From Pelomonas sp. V22 (GTDB taxonomy: Bacteria; Pseudomonadota; Gammaproteobacteria; Burkholderiales; Burkholderiaceae_C), in the NCBI RefSeq assembly GCF_030014915.1, contig NZ_JAGIXS010000008.1, positions 62,001-126,000 of the forward strand: a stretch of 64,000 bases of DNA, given 5' to 3'. The position numbers and the translations under genes were made by a program. The notes beneath the pieces were generated by a model that had not been told where the DNA came from, did no database searches, and worked only from the letters and a program-made list of their open reading frames with translations. Shown in pieces: positions 33,844-42,860 of the stretch. Position 1 is the first letter of the stretch. The number at the start of each line of letters is the position of its first letter.

Positions 33844-35388
33844 ATGAAGAAGCAACTGCTGGCCCTCGCGGCCGGACTCGCCCTGAGCGCTGCAGCTTTC
33901 GCAACGGATGAGATCAAGGTCGTCGTTGACGCGGCCAAGCCCGGCCCGGTGATCAACAAGAACATCTACGGCCAGTTCGCCGAGCACCTGGGCACCGGCA
34001 TCTACGAAGGCATCTGGGTCGGCCCCGACTCCAAGATCCCGAACGTGCGCGGCTGGCGCAAGGACGTGGTGGGCGCCTTGAAGAACCTCAAGGTGCCGCT
34101 GGTGCGCTGGCCGGGCGGCTGCTTCGCCGACGAGTACCACTGGCGCGAAGGCATTGGCCCGCGCAACAAGCGCCCCGTGAAGGTCAACACCCATTGGGGC
34201 GGCGTGCCCGAGAACAATGCGGTCGGCACGCACGAGTTCTTCGACCTCGTGGAGCAGCTCGGTGCCGAAGCCTATGTGAACGGCAATCTGGGCACGGGCA
34301 GCGCGCAGGAGATGGCCGAGTGGCTGGAGTACATGACGGCCGAAGGCAAGTCCACGCTCGCCGACCTGCGCCGCAAGAACGGCCGCGACAAGCCCTTCCG
34401 CGTCCACTACTTCGCCATCGGCAACGAGACCTGGGGCTGCGGCGGCAATATGCGGCCGGAGTACTACGCCGACCTGTACCGCCAGGTCGCCACCTTCCTG
34501 AAGACGCCGGCCAACAACCGCCCGCTCTTCATCGCCAGCGGCGGCAACGACCAGGACACCAAGTGGACCGAGGTGCTCAGCAAGAACATCCGCTGGAACT
34601 TCGACGCCATCGCGCACCACTACTACACCTTCCCCTCCGGCAAGTGGGAGGGCAAGGGCCCGGCCGTGGGCTTTGGCGAAGACCAGTGGATCTCGACGCT
34701 CGCCAACACGCTGAAGATCGAGCAGACCATCGTCAAGAACAAGGCCATCCTCGACCAGAACGACCCGAAGAAGCGCCTCGCCCTCTACATGGACGAATGG
34801 GGCAGCTGGTACGACCCCGAACCCGGCAGCAACCCCGGCTTCCTGGTCCAGCGCAACACCCTGCGTGACGCGCTGCTGGCAGCCCTGCACTTCAATGTGT
34901 TCCACGCCCACGCCGACCGCGTGCGCATGAGCAATATCGCGCAGATGGTGAACGTGCTGCAGGCCATGATCATCACCACCAAGGACCAGCTGATCCTGAC
35001 GCCGACCTACCACGCCTTCGAGATGTACACGCCCTTCCAGGACGCGACCTCGCTGCCTGTCACGGTGCAGAACAACCCGACCTACAGCGTGGCCGCGCAC
35101 AGCATGCCAACGATCAGCGCCACGGCGGCGCTGGCCAAGGACGGCAAGCTTTGGGTGGGCCTGGTGAACGCCGATGCGACCAAGCCGCAGGAGCTGACGC
35201 TGGATCTGGGTGCCGCGGTGAAGTCGGCCAAGGGCCGCATCCTGACGGCCGCTGCAATGGATGCAGAGAACAGCTTCAAGGCACCGAATGCGATCAAGCC
35301 CGAGCCCTTCGAGGCGCAGGCGGTGAACGGCAAGCTGGTCGTCAAGCTGCCGGCCAAGGCCATCGTCGTGCTGGCGGTGGAGCGCTGA
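33844..35388 (+). CDS. Secreted GH51 alpha-L-arabinofuranosidase
   Basis: 514 residues with a signal peptide (MKKQLLALAAGLALSAAAFA). GH51 retaining enzymes release terminal alpha-L-arabinofuranose from arabinan and arabinoxylan. The acid/base Glu195 is in IGNETWG and the nucleophile Glu318 in YMDEWGSW. RWPGGCFADEYHW at 88-100 is the family's conserved early strand. The export signal distinguishes it from the cytosolic GH51 at 55339-56862, so one form works on polymer side chains in the periplasm or outside and the other on imported oligomers. A GGAGAC ribosome-binding site precedes the ATG. The next gene starts two bases after the stop. Confidence 0.93.
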   Translation: MKKQLLALAAGLALSAAAFATDEIKVVVDAAKPGPVINKNIYGQFAEHLGTGIYEGIWVGPDSKIPNVRGWRKDVVGALKNLKVPLVRWPGGCFADEYHWREGIGPRNKRPVKVNTHWGGVPENNAVGTHEFFDLVEQLGAEAYVNGNLGTGSAQEMAEWLEYMTAEGKSTLADLRRKNGRDKPFRVHYFAIGNETWGCGGNMRPEYYADLYRQVATFLKTPANNRPLFIASGGNDQDTKWTEVLSKNIRWNFDAIAHHYYTFPSGKWEGKGPAVGFGEDQWISTLANTLKIEQTIVKNKAILDQNDPKKRLALYMDEWGSWYDPEPGSNPGFLVQRNTLRDALLAALHFNVFHAHADRVRMSNIAQMVNVLQAMIITTKDQLILTPTYHAFEMYTPFQDATSLPVTVQNNPTYSVAAHSMPTISATAALAKDGKLWVGLVNADATKPQELTLDLGAAVKSAKGRILTAAAMDAENSFKAPNAIKPEPFEAQAVNGKLVVKLPAKAIVVLAVER

Positions 35389-35390
35389 GC

Positions 35391-36995
35391 GTGACGACCC
35401 CGAACCAGCGTCGCGACTTCCTGGTCGCAGCGGGCAGCATGGGCGCTTCGCTGGCCTTGACGGCCTGTGGCGGTGGCGGTGGTGGCGGCAGCGCGCCGGC
35501 GCCAACGCCTGCTCCCGCGCCGAGCCCTGCACCGGCACCGGCACCGGCACCGGCACCGGCACCGGCACCAGCACCTGCACCGGCCCCCGCGCCAGCCCCG
35601 GCGCCCGCCACGCAGGCCGCCGTGCCCTTCACCAATGCCTCCGTGCACGACCCATCGGTCATCAAGGTCGATGGCAGCTACTACGTGTTCGGTTCGCACC
35701 TGGCAGCCGCCAAGAGCGGCGACCTGATGAGCTGGACCAAGCTGGCCGAAGGCGTGAACGACGCCAACCCGCTGTTCAACAAGGTCACCACGGCGCTGGC
35801 CGAGACCTTTGCCTGGTCGCAGGTCACCGGGCTCTGGGCCGCCGATGTGGCGCGCCTGGACGACGGCAAGTTCTACATGTACTACAACTCCTGCAAGGGA
35901 GACTCGCCCCGCTCGGCGCTGGGTGTGGCCGTGGCCGACAAGGTGGACGGCCCCTACGTCAACAAGCAGATCATCCTGAAGTCCGGCCAATGGGGCCTGG
36001 CCAGCGAAGACGGCACGATCTACGACGCGACCAAGCACCCGAACGTCGTCGACCCGCAGGTGTTCAAGGACGCCGACGGCGTGCTCTGGATGATCTACGG
36101 TTCCTACTCCGGCGGCATCTTCATCCTGAAGATCGACAAGACCACCGGCTTGCCCATCGCCGGCCAGGGCTACGGCAAGCACCTGATGGGCGGCAACCAT
36201 GCGCGCATCGAGGGCGCCTATGTGCTCTACAGCCCGCAGAGCAAGTACTACTACCTGTTCACCTCCTTCGGCGGGCTCGATGCCAGCGGCGCCTACAACC
36301 TGCGCGTCGCTCGCTCGCTGAAAGCCGACGGCCCCTACGTCGATGCCGCTGGCAAGGACATGGCCACGGTGATGGGCGCGGCGGGCACGGTGTTTGACGA
36401 CGCCAGCATCGCGCCGCACGGCCAGAAGCTGATGGGCAATCACCAGTGGCAAATGGTCGGCAGCGAGAGCGGCACGGCGCTGGGCTATGTCTCGCCCGGC
36501 CACAACTCGGCGTACTACGACGCGACGACCCAGCAGTACTTCCTGATCTTCCACAGCCGCTTCCCGGGCACCGGCGAGCTGCACGAGATCCGCGTGCATG
36601 AGATGCACCTGAACGAGGACGGTTGGCTGGTGGTGGCGCCGTTCCGCTATGCGCCGCTGAGCTTGGCCACGCCTGCGCAAACAGCCGACGTGAGCAGCGC
36701 GCAGACAGTTGGCAGCTACAAGCTGATCAACCACGGCAAGGACATCACCGCGACGATCAAGACTTCGGTGGCGATCAAGCTGAATGCAGACGGCACGGTC
36801 AGCGGCGGCGCGACGGGCACCTGGGTGCACAAGGGCAGCAACAAGGCCTCGGTGACCCTGACCGGCACCGGCGGCGGTACGTTCGCAGGTGTGCTCTCCC
36901 GGCAGTGGAATACGAACGCCAATGCCTTCGTGGTGAGCTTCAGTGGGCAGTCTGCGGCTGGAGTCTCGATCTGGGCTGCCAGGACCGGGGACTGA
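35391..36995 (+). CDS. Lipoprotein GH43 endo-1,5-alpha-L-arabinanase
   Basis: 534 residues from a GTG. The N-terminus has an RRDFL twin-Arg-like motif and lipobox LTAC (Cys26), followed by a Gly run and a 45-residue Pro-Ala linker, so the enzyme is probably surface-anchored. The catalytic triad is Asp85 (VHDPSVI), Asp219 (VVDPQVF) and Glu272 (IEGAYVL). The five-bladed propeller is followed by a C-terminal beta-barrel domain (about 430-534), as in two-domain endo-arabinanases such as Bacillus subtilis Abn2. It should cut the arabinan backbone into oligomers for the TonB receptor. It starts two bases after the GH51 gene and ends three bases before the GH127/146 gene. Confidence 0.9.
   Translation: MTTPNQRRDFLVAAGSMGASLALTACGGGGGGGSAPAPTPAPAPSPAPAPAPAPAPAPAPAPAPAPAPAPAPATQAAVPFTNASVHDPSVIKVDGSYYVFGSHLAAAKSGDLMSWTKLAEGVNDANPLFNKVTTALAETFAWSQVTGLWAADVARLDDGKFYMYYNSCKGDSPRSALGVAVADKVDGPYVNKQIILKSGQWGLASEDGTIYDATKHPNVVDPQVFKDADGVLWMIYGSYSGGIFILKIDKTTGLPIAGQGYGKHLMGGNHARIEGAYVLYSPQSKYYYLFTSFGGLDASGAYNLRVARSLKADGPYVDAAGKDMATVMGAAGTVFDDASIAPHGQKLMGNHQWQMVGSESGTALGYVSPGHNSAYYDATTQQYFLIFHSRFPGTGELHEIRVHEMHLNEDGWLVVAPFRYAPLSLATPAQTADVSSAQTVGSYKLINHGKDITATIKTSVAIKLNADGTVSGGATGTWVHKGSNKASVTLTGTGGGTFAGVLSRQWNTNANAFVVSFSGQSAAGVSIWAARTGD
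35529..35590 (+). repeat. GCACCG hexamer repeat encoding a Pro-Ala linker
   Basis: Seven or so near-perfect tandem GCACCG units encode the Pro-Ala stalk between the lipid anchor and the catalytic domain of the endo-arabinanase. Copy number could vary without frame loss. Confidence 0.75.
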
Positions 36996-36998
36996 AGC

Positions 36999-39353
36999 AT
37001 GAAGAGGCTGATCGTCGCCCTGAGCCTCTGCGGCGCAGCCTCCTTCGCAGGAGCTGCGGCCCAGCTGTTTCCGCTCAGCGACGTCCGCCTGAAAGACGGC
37101 CCCTTTCTCGAAGCGCAGGACACCGACCGCCAGTACCTGATGGCGCTGGACGCAGACCGCCTGCTCGCGCCCTTCCGCCGCGAAGCCGGCCTGCCCTTGC
37201 CGAAGCCGAGCTATGGCAACTGGGAGTCCAGCGGGCTCGACGGCCACATGGGCGGCCACTATGTCTCGGCGCTGGCCTTGATGTGGGCCTCCACGGGCGA
37301 TGCGCAGGTCAAGCAGCGGCTGGACTACGTGATTGCCGAACTGAAGCGCTGCCAGGATCAGATCGGCAGCGGCTACATCGGCGGCATCCCGGACGGCAAG
37401 ACCGCCTGGTCAGAGGTCGCGCAAGCTCAGCTCAAGGTCGACAGCTTCTCGGTCAACGGCCGCTGGGTGCCCTGGTACAACCTGCACAAGCTCTTCGCCG
37501 GCCTGCGCGACGCCCATGTTCACGCGGGCAGCGAAGACGCGAAGCAGATGCTGGTCCGCTTCAGCGACTGGGCCTTGCAGCTCACCGCGAAGCTGAGCGA
37601 CGAGCAGATGCAGCAGATGCTCAGGAGCGAGCACGGCGGCATGAACGAGGTGTTTGCCGATGTGGCGCAGATCACCGGCGATGCCAAGTACCTGAAGCTC
37701 GCCCAGCGCTTTTCGCACCAGGCCCTCCTGCAGCCGCTGCTGCAAGAGCGCGACGCGCTGACCGGCCTGCATGCCAACACGCAGATTCCCAAGGTCATCG
37801 GCTTTGATCGCATCGCTGAGACGGGCGGAGACAAGACCTGGCACCAGGCTGCCCGCTTCTTCTGGAAGACCGTGGTGGACAAGCGCACGGTCGCCATCGG
37901 CGGCAACAGCGTCAAGGAGCACTTCCACCCGGACGGCGATTTCCAGCCCATGCTCAACGAAGTGGAAGGCCCGGAGACCTGCAACAGCTACAACATGCTG
38001 AAGCTCAGCGCCGCGCTCTACCGCGCCGATGCGGCCCAGGGCGGCGCCTATGCCGACTACTACGAGCGCACGCTCTACAACCACATCCTCTCGGCCCAGC
38101 ATCCGCGCAGCGGCGGCTTTGTCTACTTCACGCCCATGCGGCCACAGCACTACCGCGTCTACTCGCAGGTGGATCAAGGCATGTGGTGCTGCGTGGGATC
38201 CGGCATCGAGAGCCACGCGCGACATGGCGAGTTCATTTATGCGCATGAGGGCGATGCGCTCTACGTGAACCTGTTCATCGCCTCGACCGTGAACTGGCGC
38301 GAGCGGAGCGTGCGCATCACGCAGAGCACGCGTTTCCCGGATGAGGGCCGCAGCCGCATCACGATCAACGATGCCGGCAGGTTTGCCTTGAAGCTGCGCT
38401 ATCCGTCCTGGGTGGCTGCCGGCGCGATGAGGCTCAAGCTCAACGGCCGCGCACTCAAGCTGAGCGGCAAGCCGGGCGAATACATCGAGATTCGCCGCAG
38501 CTGGACGGCTGGCGACACCGTCGACATCGAGCTGCCGATGCGCACGCAGCTCGAGCCCATGCCAGGCCTGAAGAACTACTACGCCGTGCTGCATGGACCC
38601 ATCGTGCTGGCCGCCAAGACCGCAGGCCCGGCCGGAGAGCACTTGAACTTCCGCGCCGACGATTCGCGCATGGGCCATATCGCGCAGGGCCCGGTCTGCC
38701 CGCAGGAATCCGCGCCGGTGTTCGTCAGTGACCGCAGGGATTTCGAGCGCCGCTTCAAGCCGGTGAAGGGCCAGCCGCTGACCTTCACCGCGCCGGGCCT
38801 GATCCAAGGGCGCAATACCGAGCACCTGCGGCTGATCCCCTTCTTTCGCCTGCACGATTCGCGCTACATGCTGTACTGGGCGCACGCCACGCCGGCCCAG
38901 CAGAGCATGCTGCGCAGCTCGATGGCCGCTGCCGAGTCAGAGCGTCTGAAGCTCGATGCGCAGACCATCGACCAGGTCGCGCCCGGCGAGCAGCAGCCGG
39001 AATCGGACCACGGCTTCAAGGGCGAAGGCGTGGAGAGCGGCATCCACAAGAACTCGCGCTGGCGCCATGCGCGGCAATGGTTCAGCTACGAGCTGAGCGA
39101 CGGCGAGCTGCAGGCTCGCACCTTGCGCCTGAGCTTCTCGGGCGGCGATGCGGGCCGACGCTTCGACCTCATCGTCAACGGACAGCTGATCAGCGAGATC
39201 CTGCTTTCCGCCAACGAGCAAGAGATCTACAGCCGGGACTTCGAGTTGCCGGCCGAGCTGGTCCAAGCCTCGGGCGGCAAGCTGAGCATCAAGTTCGTCG
39301 CCAAGCCCGGCTCCATCGCCGGCGGCCTCTACAGCCTGCGCTTGCTCCGCTGA
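36999..39353 (+). CDS. Secreted beta-L-arabinofuranosidase, GH127/GH146 superfamily
   Basis: 784 residues with a signal peptide (about 1-21). The enzyme family (DUF1680) removes beta-linked L-arabinofuranose using a zinc-bound cysteine nucleophile. The active-site set is present: Glu326 and Cys328 in GPETCNSYN, and Cys397-Cys398 in MWCCVGSG, matching the Glu-x-Cys and Cys-Cys ligands of HypBA1. Glu307 in VKEHFHP is the likely acid/base. The SYGNWESSGLDGHMGGHY segment (71-88) and overall length favour the GH146 branch known from arabinan loci of Bacteroides. The C-terminal 100 residues form an extra beta-rich domain. It closes this run of secreted enzymes. Confidence 0.88.
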   Translation: MKRLIVALSLCGAASFAGAAAQLFPLSDVRLKDGPFLEAQDTDRQYLMALDADRLLAPFRREAGLPLPKPSYGNWESSGLDGHMGGHYVSALALMWASTGDAQVKQRLDYVIAELKRCQDQIGSGYIGGIPDGKTAWSEVAQAQLKVDSFSVNGRWVPWYNLHKLFAGLRDAHVHAGSEDAKQMLVRFSDWALQLTAKLSDEQMQQMLRSEHGGMNEVFADVAQITGDAKYLKLAQRFSHQALLQPLLQERDALTGLHANTQIPKVIGFDRIAETGGDKTWHQAARFFWKTVVDKRTVAIGGNSVKEHFHPDGDFQPMLNEVEGPETCNSYNMLKLSAALYRADAAQGGAYADYYERTLYNHILSAQHPRSGGFVYFTPMRPQHYRVYSQVDQGMWCCVGSGIESHARHGEFIYAHEGDALYVNLFIASTVNWRERSVRITQSTRFPDEGRSRITINDAGRFALKLRYPSWVAAGAMRLKLNGRALKLSGKPGEYIEIRRSWTAGDTVDIELPMRTQLEPMPGLKNYYAVLHGPIVLAAKTAGPAGEHLNFRADDSRMGHIAQGPVCPQESAPVFVSDRRDFERRFKPVKGQPLTFTAPGLIQGRNTEHLRLIPFFRLHDSRYMLYWAHATPAQQSMLRSSMAAAESERLKLDAQTIDQVAPGEQQPESDHGFKGEGVESGIHKNSRWRHARQWFSYELSDGELQARTLRLSFSGGDAGRRFDLIVNGQLISEILLSANEQEIYSRDFELPAELVQASGGKLSIKFVAKPGSIAGGLYSLRLLR

Positions 39354-39431
39354 CGAAACGCTCGCCAGGTTGAGCACCGCCGCCACCCGCCGCTTCCTAC
39401 CATCCCTTCAAACCAAGAACCGGAGACAACC

Positions 39432-40391
39432 ATGACGACCACCCTTCTGCGCCGCACCCTGCTGGCCGCCGCGCTCCTTGCACCACTTGTCTCGATGGCC
39501 GCCGACAAGCCGCTGGTGATGGGCTTCTCCCAGGTGGGCGCCGAGAGCGAATGGCGCAGCGCCAACACCGCCTCGGTGAAGGATGCGGCCAAGCAAGCCG
39601 GCATCAGCCTGAAGTTCGCTGACGCTCAGCAGAAGCAGGAGAACCAGGTCAAGGCGATCCGTAGCTTCATTGCGCAGAAGGTCGACGTGATCGCCTTCTC
39701 GCCGGTGGTGGAGTCGGGCTGGGACACGGTGCTCAAGGAGGCCAAGGCGGCCAGGATCCCGGTCATCCTGACCGACCGCGCGGTCAATGTGTCGGACCCT
39801 TCGCTCTACGTCAGCTTCATCGGCTCCGACTTCGTCGAGGAAGGCCGCAAGGCCGGCCGCTGGCTCTTGGAGCGTGCGGCCAAGACGCCGAGCGCTTCGC
39901 TGAACATCGTCGAGCTGCAAGGCACCGTGGGTTCGGCCCCGGCCATCGACCGCAAGAAGGGCTTTGAAGAAGTGATCAAGGCCAACCCCAAGCTGCAGAT
40001 CATCCGCTCGCAGTCGGGCGAATTCACGCGGGCCAAGGGCAAGGAAGTGATGGAAGCCTTCCTGAAGGCCAAGGACAAGAAGATCGACGTGCTCTACGCA
40101 CACAACGATGACATGGCCATCGGCGCAATCCAGGCGATCGAGGAAGCAGGCCTGAAGCCGGGCAAGGACATCGTCATCGTGTCCATTGACGGCGTGAAGG
40201 GCGCATTCCAGGCCATGCTGGCGGGCAAGCTGAACGTGACCATCGAATGCAATCCGCTGCTGGGTCCGCAGCTGATGCAGCTGGCCCGCGATGTCGTCGC
40301 TGGCAAGCCTGTCGAGAAGCGCATCACGGTGATCGAGGGTGTGTTCCCGGCCGAGGTCGCCGCCAAAGAGCTGCCCAATCGCAAGTATTGA
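39432..40391 (+). CDS. ytfQ: Sugar ABC transporter substrate-binding protein, YtfQ type
   Basis: 319 residues with a signal peptide ending VSMA. The mature protein starts ADKPLVMGFSQVGAESEW and has VDVIAFSPVVESGWDTVL, the strand IPVILTDRAVN, and the NDDMAIGAIQAIEEAG motif. This is the pattern of YtfQ, the E. coli galactofuranose-binding protein, and of related arabinoside-binding proteins in other Proteobacteria. In this locus it most likely binds L-arabinose in furanose form or a small arabinoside. It is the first gene of a complete importer. Upstream, TTCCTACCATCCC resembles the TGCCTAGCAT promoter motif seen at two other genes of the locus. Confidence 0.88.
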   Translation: MTTTLLRRTLLAAALLAPLVSMAADKPLVMGFSQVGAESEWRSANTASVKDAAKQAGISLKFADAQQKQENQVKAIRSFIAQKVDVIAFSPVVESGWDTVLKEAKAARIPVILTDRAVNVSDPSLYVSFIGSDFVEEGRKAGRWLLERAAKTPSASLNIVELQGTVGSAPAIDRKKGFEEVIKANPKLQIIRSQSGEFTRAKGKEVMEAFLKAKDKKIDVLYAHNDDMAIGAIQAIEEAGLKPGKDIVIVSIDGVKGAFQAMLAGKLNVTIECNPLLGPQLMQLARDVVAGKPVEKRITVIEGVFPAEVAAKELPNRKY

Positions 40392-40392
40392 G

Positions 40393-41904
40393 ATGACTGG
40401 TGCCGCGCCTGTGCTGGAGCTCTCCGGCATCCACAAGGAGTTCCCGGGCGTCAAGGCGCTCTCGGACGTGCGTCTGCGTCTCTTCCCCGGCGAGGTCCAC
40501 ACGCTGATGGGCCAGAACGGCGCCGGCAAGTCCACCTTGATCAAGGTGCTCACCGGGCTCTACACACCGGAGCAAGGCCGCATCGTCTTGAACGGCACCG
40601 AGATCGCTCCGCGTTCGACCGAAGAAGCGCAGAAGCTGGGCATCAGCACGGTCTACCAGGAAGTCAACCTCTGCCCCAATCTCTCGGTGGCGGAGAACAT
40701 CTGCATCGGCCGCTACCCGCGCCGCTGGGGGCAGATCGACTGGCGGGCCATGCGGGCCGAGGCCCGCCGCGTGCTGGCGCAGATGGACATTGCCGATATC
40801 GACGTGGACGCTCCGCTGTCGCGCTACTCGCTGTCGGTGCAGCAGATGGTGGCGATTGCGCGCGCGCTCAGCATTTCGGCCCGCGTTCTGATACTCGATG
40901 AGCCCACGTCGAGCCTTGATGAAGCTGCCGTGCAGCGGCTGTTCACCGTCCTTCGCCGCCTGCGCGAGCAAGGCATGGCCATCCTCTTCGTCACCCACTT
41001 TCTGGACCAGACCTATGCGATCTCGGACCGCATCACCGTGATGCGCAACGGCGAGACCGAAGGTGAATACCTGGCGTCTGACTTGAGCCGCCTGGCCCTG
41101 GTCAACAAGATGGTGGGCGAGTCGCAGGCCGAGGCGCGGGAGCGCACGGCCAGTGCGAGCCAGGCTGGCGAGACCGTGCTGCATGCCAAGGGCCTCGGCC
41201 GCACGGGTGCCCTGCAGCCGCTGGACCTGGAGATTCGGCGCGGCGAGGTGCTGGGCCTGTGCGGCCTGCTCGGCTCGGGGCGCACCGAGACCGCCCGCCT
41301 GCTGTTTGGCGCCGATGCGGCAGACTGCGGCGGCATCGAGATCAAGGGCCAGCTGCAGCGCTTCAACTCGCCGCGCGAGGCGATTGCCGCCGGCATCGCC
41401 TTCTGCTCCGAGGACCGCAAGCATGAGGGCGCCATCCTGGCGTTGTCGGTGCGCGAGAACATCGTGCTGGCATTGCAGGCACGCGAGGGCCTGCGGCTGG
41501 TGATGAGCCATGCCGAGGCGCAGGCCCTGGCCGACGACTTCATTCAAAAGCTCGGCATCAAGACGCCGAGCGCCGACACCCCCATAGCCCAGCTCTCCGG
41601 TGGCAATCAGCAGAAGGCCTTGCTGGCCCGCTGGCTGGCCACCGACCCGGCGCTTTTGATACTGGACGAGCCCACGCGCGGCATCGACGTGCGGGCCAAG
41701 GAAGAAATCATGGACCACGTGGCCGGCCTGGCCCACCGCGAGGGCGGCATGGCCGTGCTCTTCATCTCTTCCGAGCTGCCCGAGGTGCTGCATTGCAGCG
41801 ACCGATTGCTGGTGCTGCGCGACCGCAAGGCCGGCGGCGAGTACCGGCGCGGCGAGCTGGACGAGAAGACCGTGCTTGAAGCGATTGCCGGCGAGGCTGC
41901 ATGA
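40393..41904 (+). CDS. ytfR: Sugar ABC transporter ATP-binding protein, YtfR type
   Basis: 503 residues from an ATG one base after the binding-protein stop. It has two ATPase halves, as in all CUT2 sugar importers. The first has Walker A GQNGAGKST, the signature LSRYSLSVQQM and Walker B VLILDEPTSSLD. The second has the usual degenerate Walker A (LLGSGRTET), signature LSGGNQQKALLARWL and Walker B LLILDEPTRGID. It powers import through the two permeases that follow. The last codons overlap the permease start (ATGA), indicating tight coupling. Confidence 0.92.
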   Translation: MTGAAPVLELSGIHKEFPGVKALSDVRLRLFPGEVHTLMGQNGAGKSTLIKVLTGLYTPEQGRIVLNGTEIAPRSTEEAQKLGISTVYQEVNLCPNLSVAENICIGRYPRRWGQIDWRAMRAEARRVLAQMDIADIDVDAPLSRYSLSVQQMVAIARALSISARVLILDEPTSSLDEAAVQRLFTVLRRLREQGMAILFVTHFLDQTYAISDRITVMRNGETEGEYLASDLSRLALVNKMVGESQAEARERTASASQAGETVLHAKGLGRTGALQPLDLEIRRGEVLGLCGLLGSGRTETARLLFGADAADCGGIEIKGQLQRFNSPREAIAAGIAFCSEDRKHEGAILALSVRENIVLALQAREGLRLVMSHAEAQALADDFIQKLGIKTPSADTPIAQLSGGNQQKALLARWLATDPALLILDEPTRGIDVRAKEEIMDHVAGLAHREGGMAVLFISSELPEVLHCSDRLLVLRDRKAGGEYRRGELDEKTVLEAIAGEAA

Positions 41905-42860
41905 AGGAACTGTCCCGCCCTCTTGCGGCGCTCGCGCTGCTGCTGATCGTCGCCCTGTTCAGCGTGCCCGGCTTCTTCCATCTGGAAATCAAGGACGGCC
42001 ATCTCTATGGCAGCCTGATCGACATCCTCAACCGCGCCGCGCCCTTGATGCTGGCCGCGCTGGGCATGACCCTGGTGATTGCCACGCGGGGCATCGATGT
42101 GTCGGTCGGCGCCGTGGTGGCGATCTCGGGCACCGTCGCCGCCGCGCTGGTCGCCGCGCAGCAAAGCCTCTGGGTCGCACTGGCCGCCGCGATGGGCGCT
42201 GCGCTCGTTTGCGGCGCGTGGAACGGGCTTCTGGTCGCGGCGCTGGGCCTGCAGCCCATCATTGCCACTCTGATCCTGATGGTGGCCGGCCGCGGCCTGG
42301 CCCAGCTGTTCGCCGATGGGCAGATCATCACCGTCTACGAGCCGGCCTCGTTCTTCTTCCTGGGCAGCGGGCATCTCGCGGGCCTGCCGTTCTCGCTCTT
42401 CGTCGTGGCCGCCATGTTCGGCCTGACCTCGCTCCTGATGCGCAAGACGGCGCTCGGCCTCTTCATCCAGACCGTGGGCATCAACCCGGTGGCCGCGCGG
42501 CTGGCCGGTGTGCGCACCGCGGCGCTGATCTTCTTCGCCTACCTGTTCTGCAGTGCCTGCGCCGGCCTGGCCGGGCTGATGATCGCCTCCAACATCAAGA
42601 GTGCCGACGCCAACAACGCCGGCCTCTTGCTGGAGCTGGATGCCATCCTCGCGGTGACCCTGGGCGGCGGCCAGCTCACCGGCGGCAAGTTCAGCCTGGC
42701 CGGCAGCCTGATCGGCGCGCTGATCATCCAGACGCTCAGCTACCTGATCTACGCGCTGGGCGTGCCACCGCAGGTCACCATGGTCGTGAAAGCGGTGGTG
42801 GTGTTCGCGGTCTGCATTGCTCAGTCGCCAGCTCTGCGCAGCAATGGGAGCCGCGCATGA
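41901..42860 (+). CDS. ytfT: Sugar ABC transporter permease, YtfT type
   Basis: 319 residues with about nine hydrophobic helices. CUT2 permease landmarks are present: LGMTLVIATRGIDVSVGAVVAISGTV in the first half and AVTLGGGQLTGGKFSLAGSLIGAL in the second. It pairs with the permease encoded next to form the heterodimeric channel. The start overlaps the ATPase gene and the end overlaps the second permease gene, both as ATGA. Confidence 0.92.
   Translation: MKELSRPLAALALLLIVALFSVPGFFHLEIKDGHLYGSLIDILNRAAPLMLAALGMTLVIATRGIDVSVGAVVAISGTVAAALVAAQQSLWVALAAAMGAALVCGAWNGLLVAALGLQPIIATLILMVAGRGLAQLFADGQIITVYEPASFFFLGSGHLAGLPFSLFVVAAMFGLTSLLMRKTALGLFIQTVGINPVAARLAGVRTAALIFFAYLFCSACAGLAGLMIASNIKSADANNAGLLLELDAILAVTLGGGQLTGGKFSLAGSLIGALIIQTLSYLIYALGVPPQVTMVVKAVVVFAVCIAQSPALRSNGSRA

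Noticed and set aside
36716-37123. Minus-strand frame spanning the GH43/GH146 junction
   Set aside because: It is antisense to two well-supported genes and has no start signal or domain.
41876-42856. Upstream half of a 653-codon frame ending with the YjfF-type permease
   Set aside because: This part is a shifted reading of the YtfT-type permease gene. The permease similarity begins only at the ATG at 42857.
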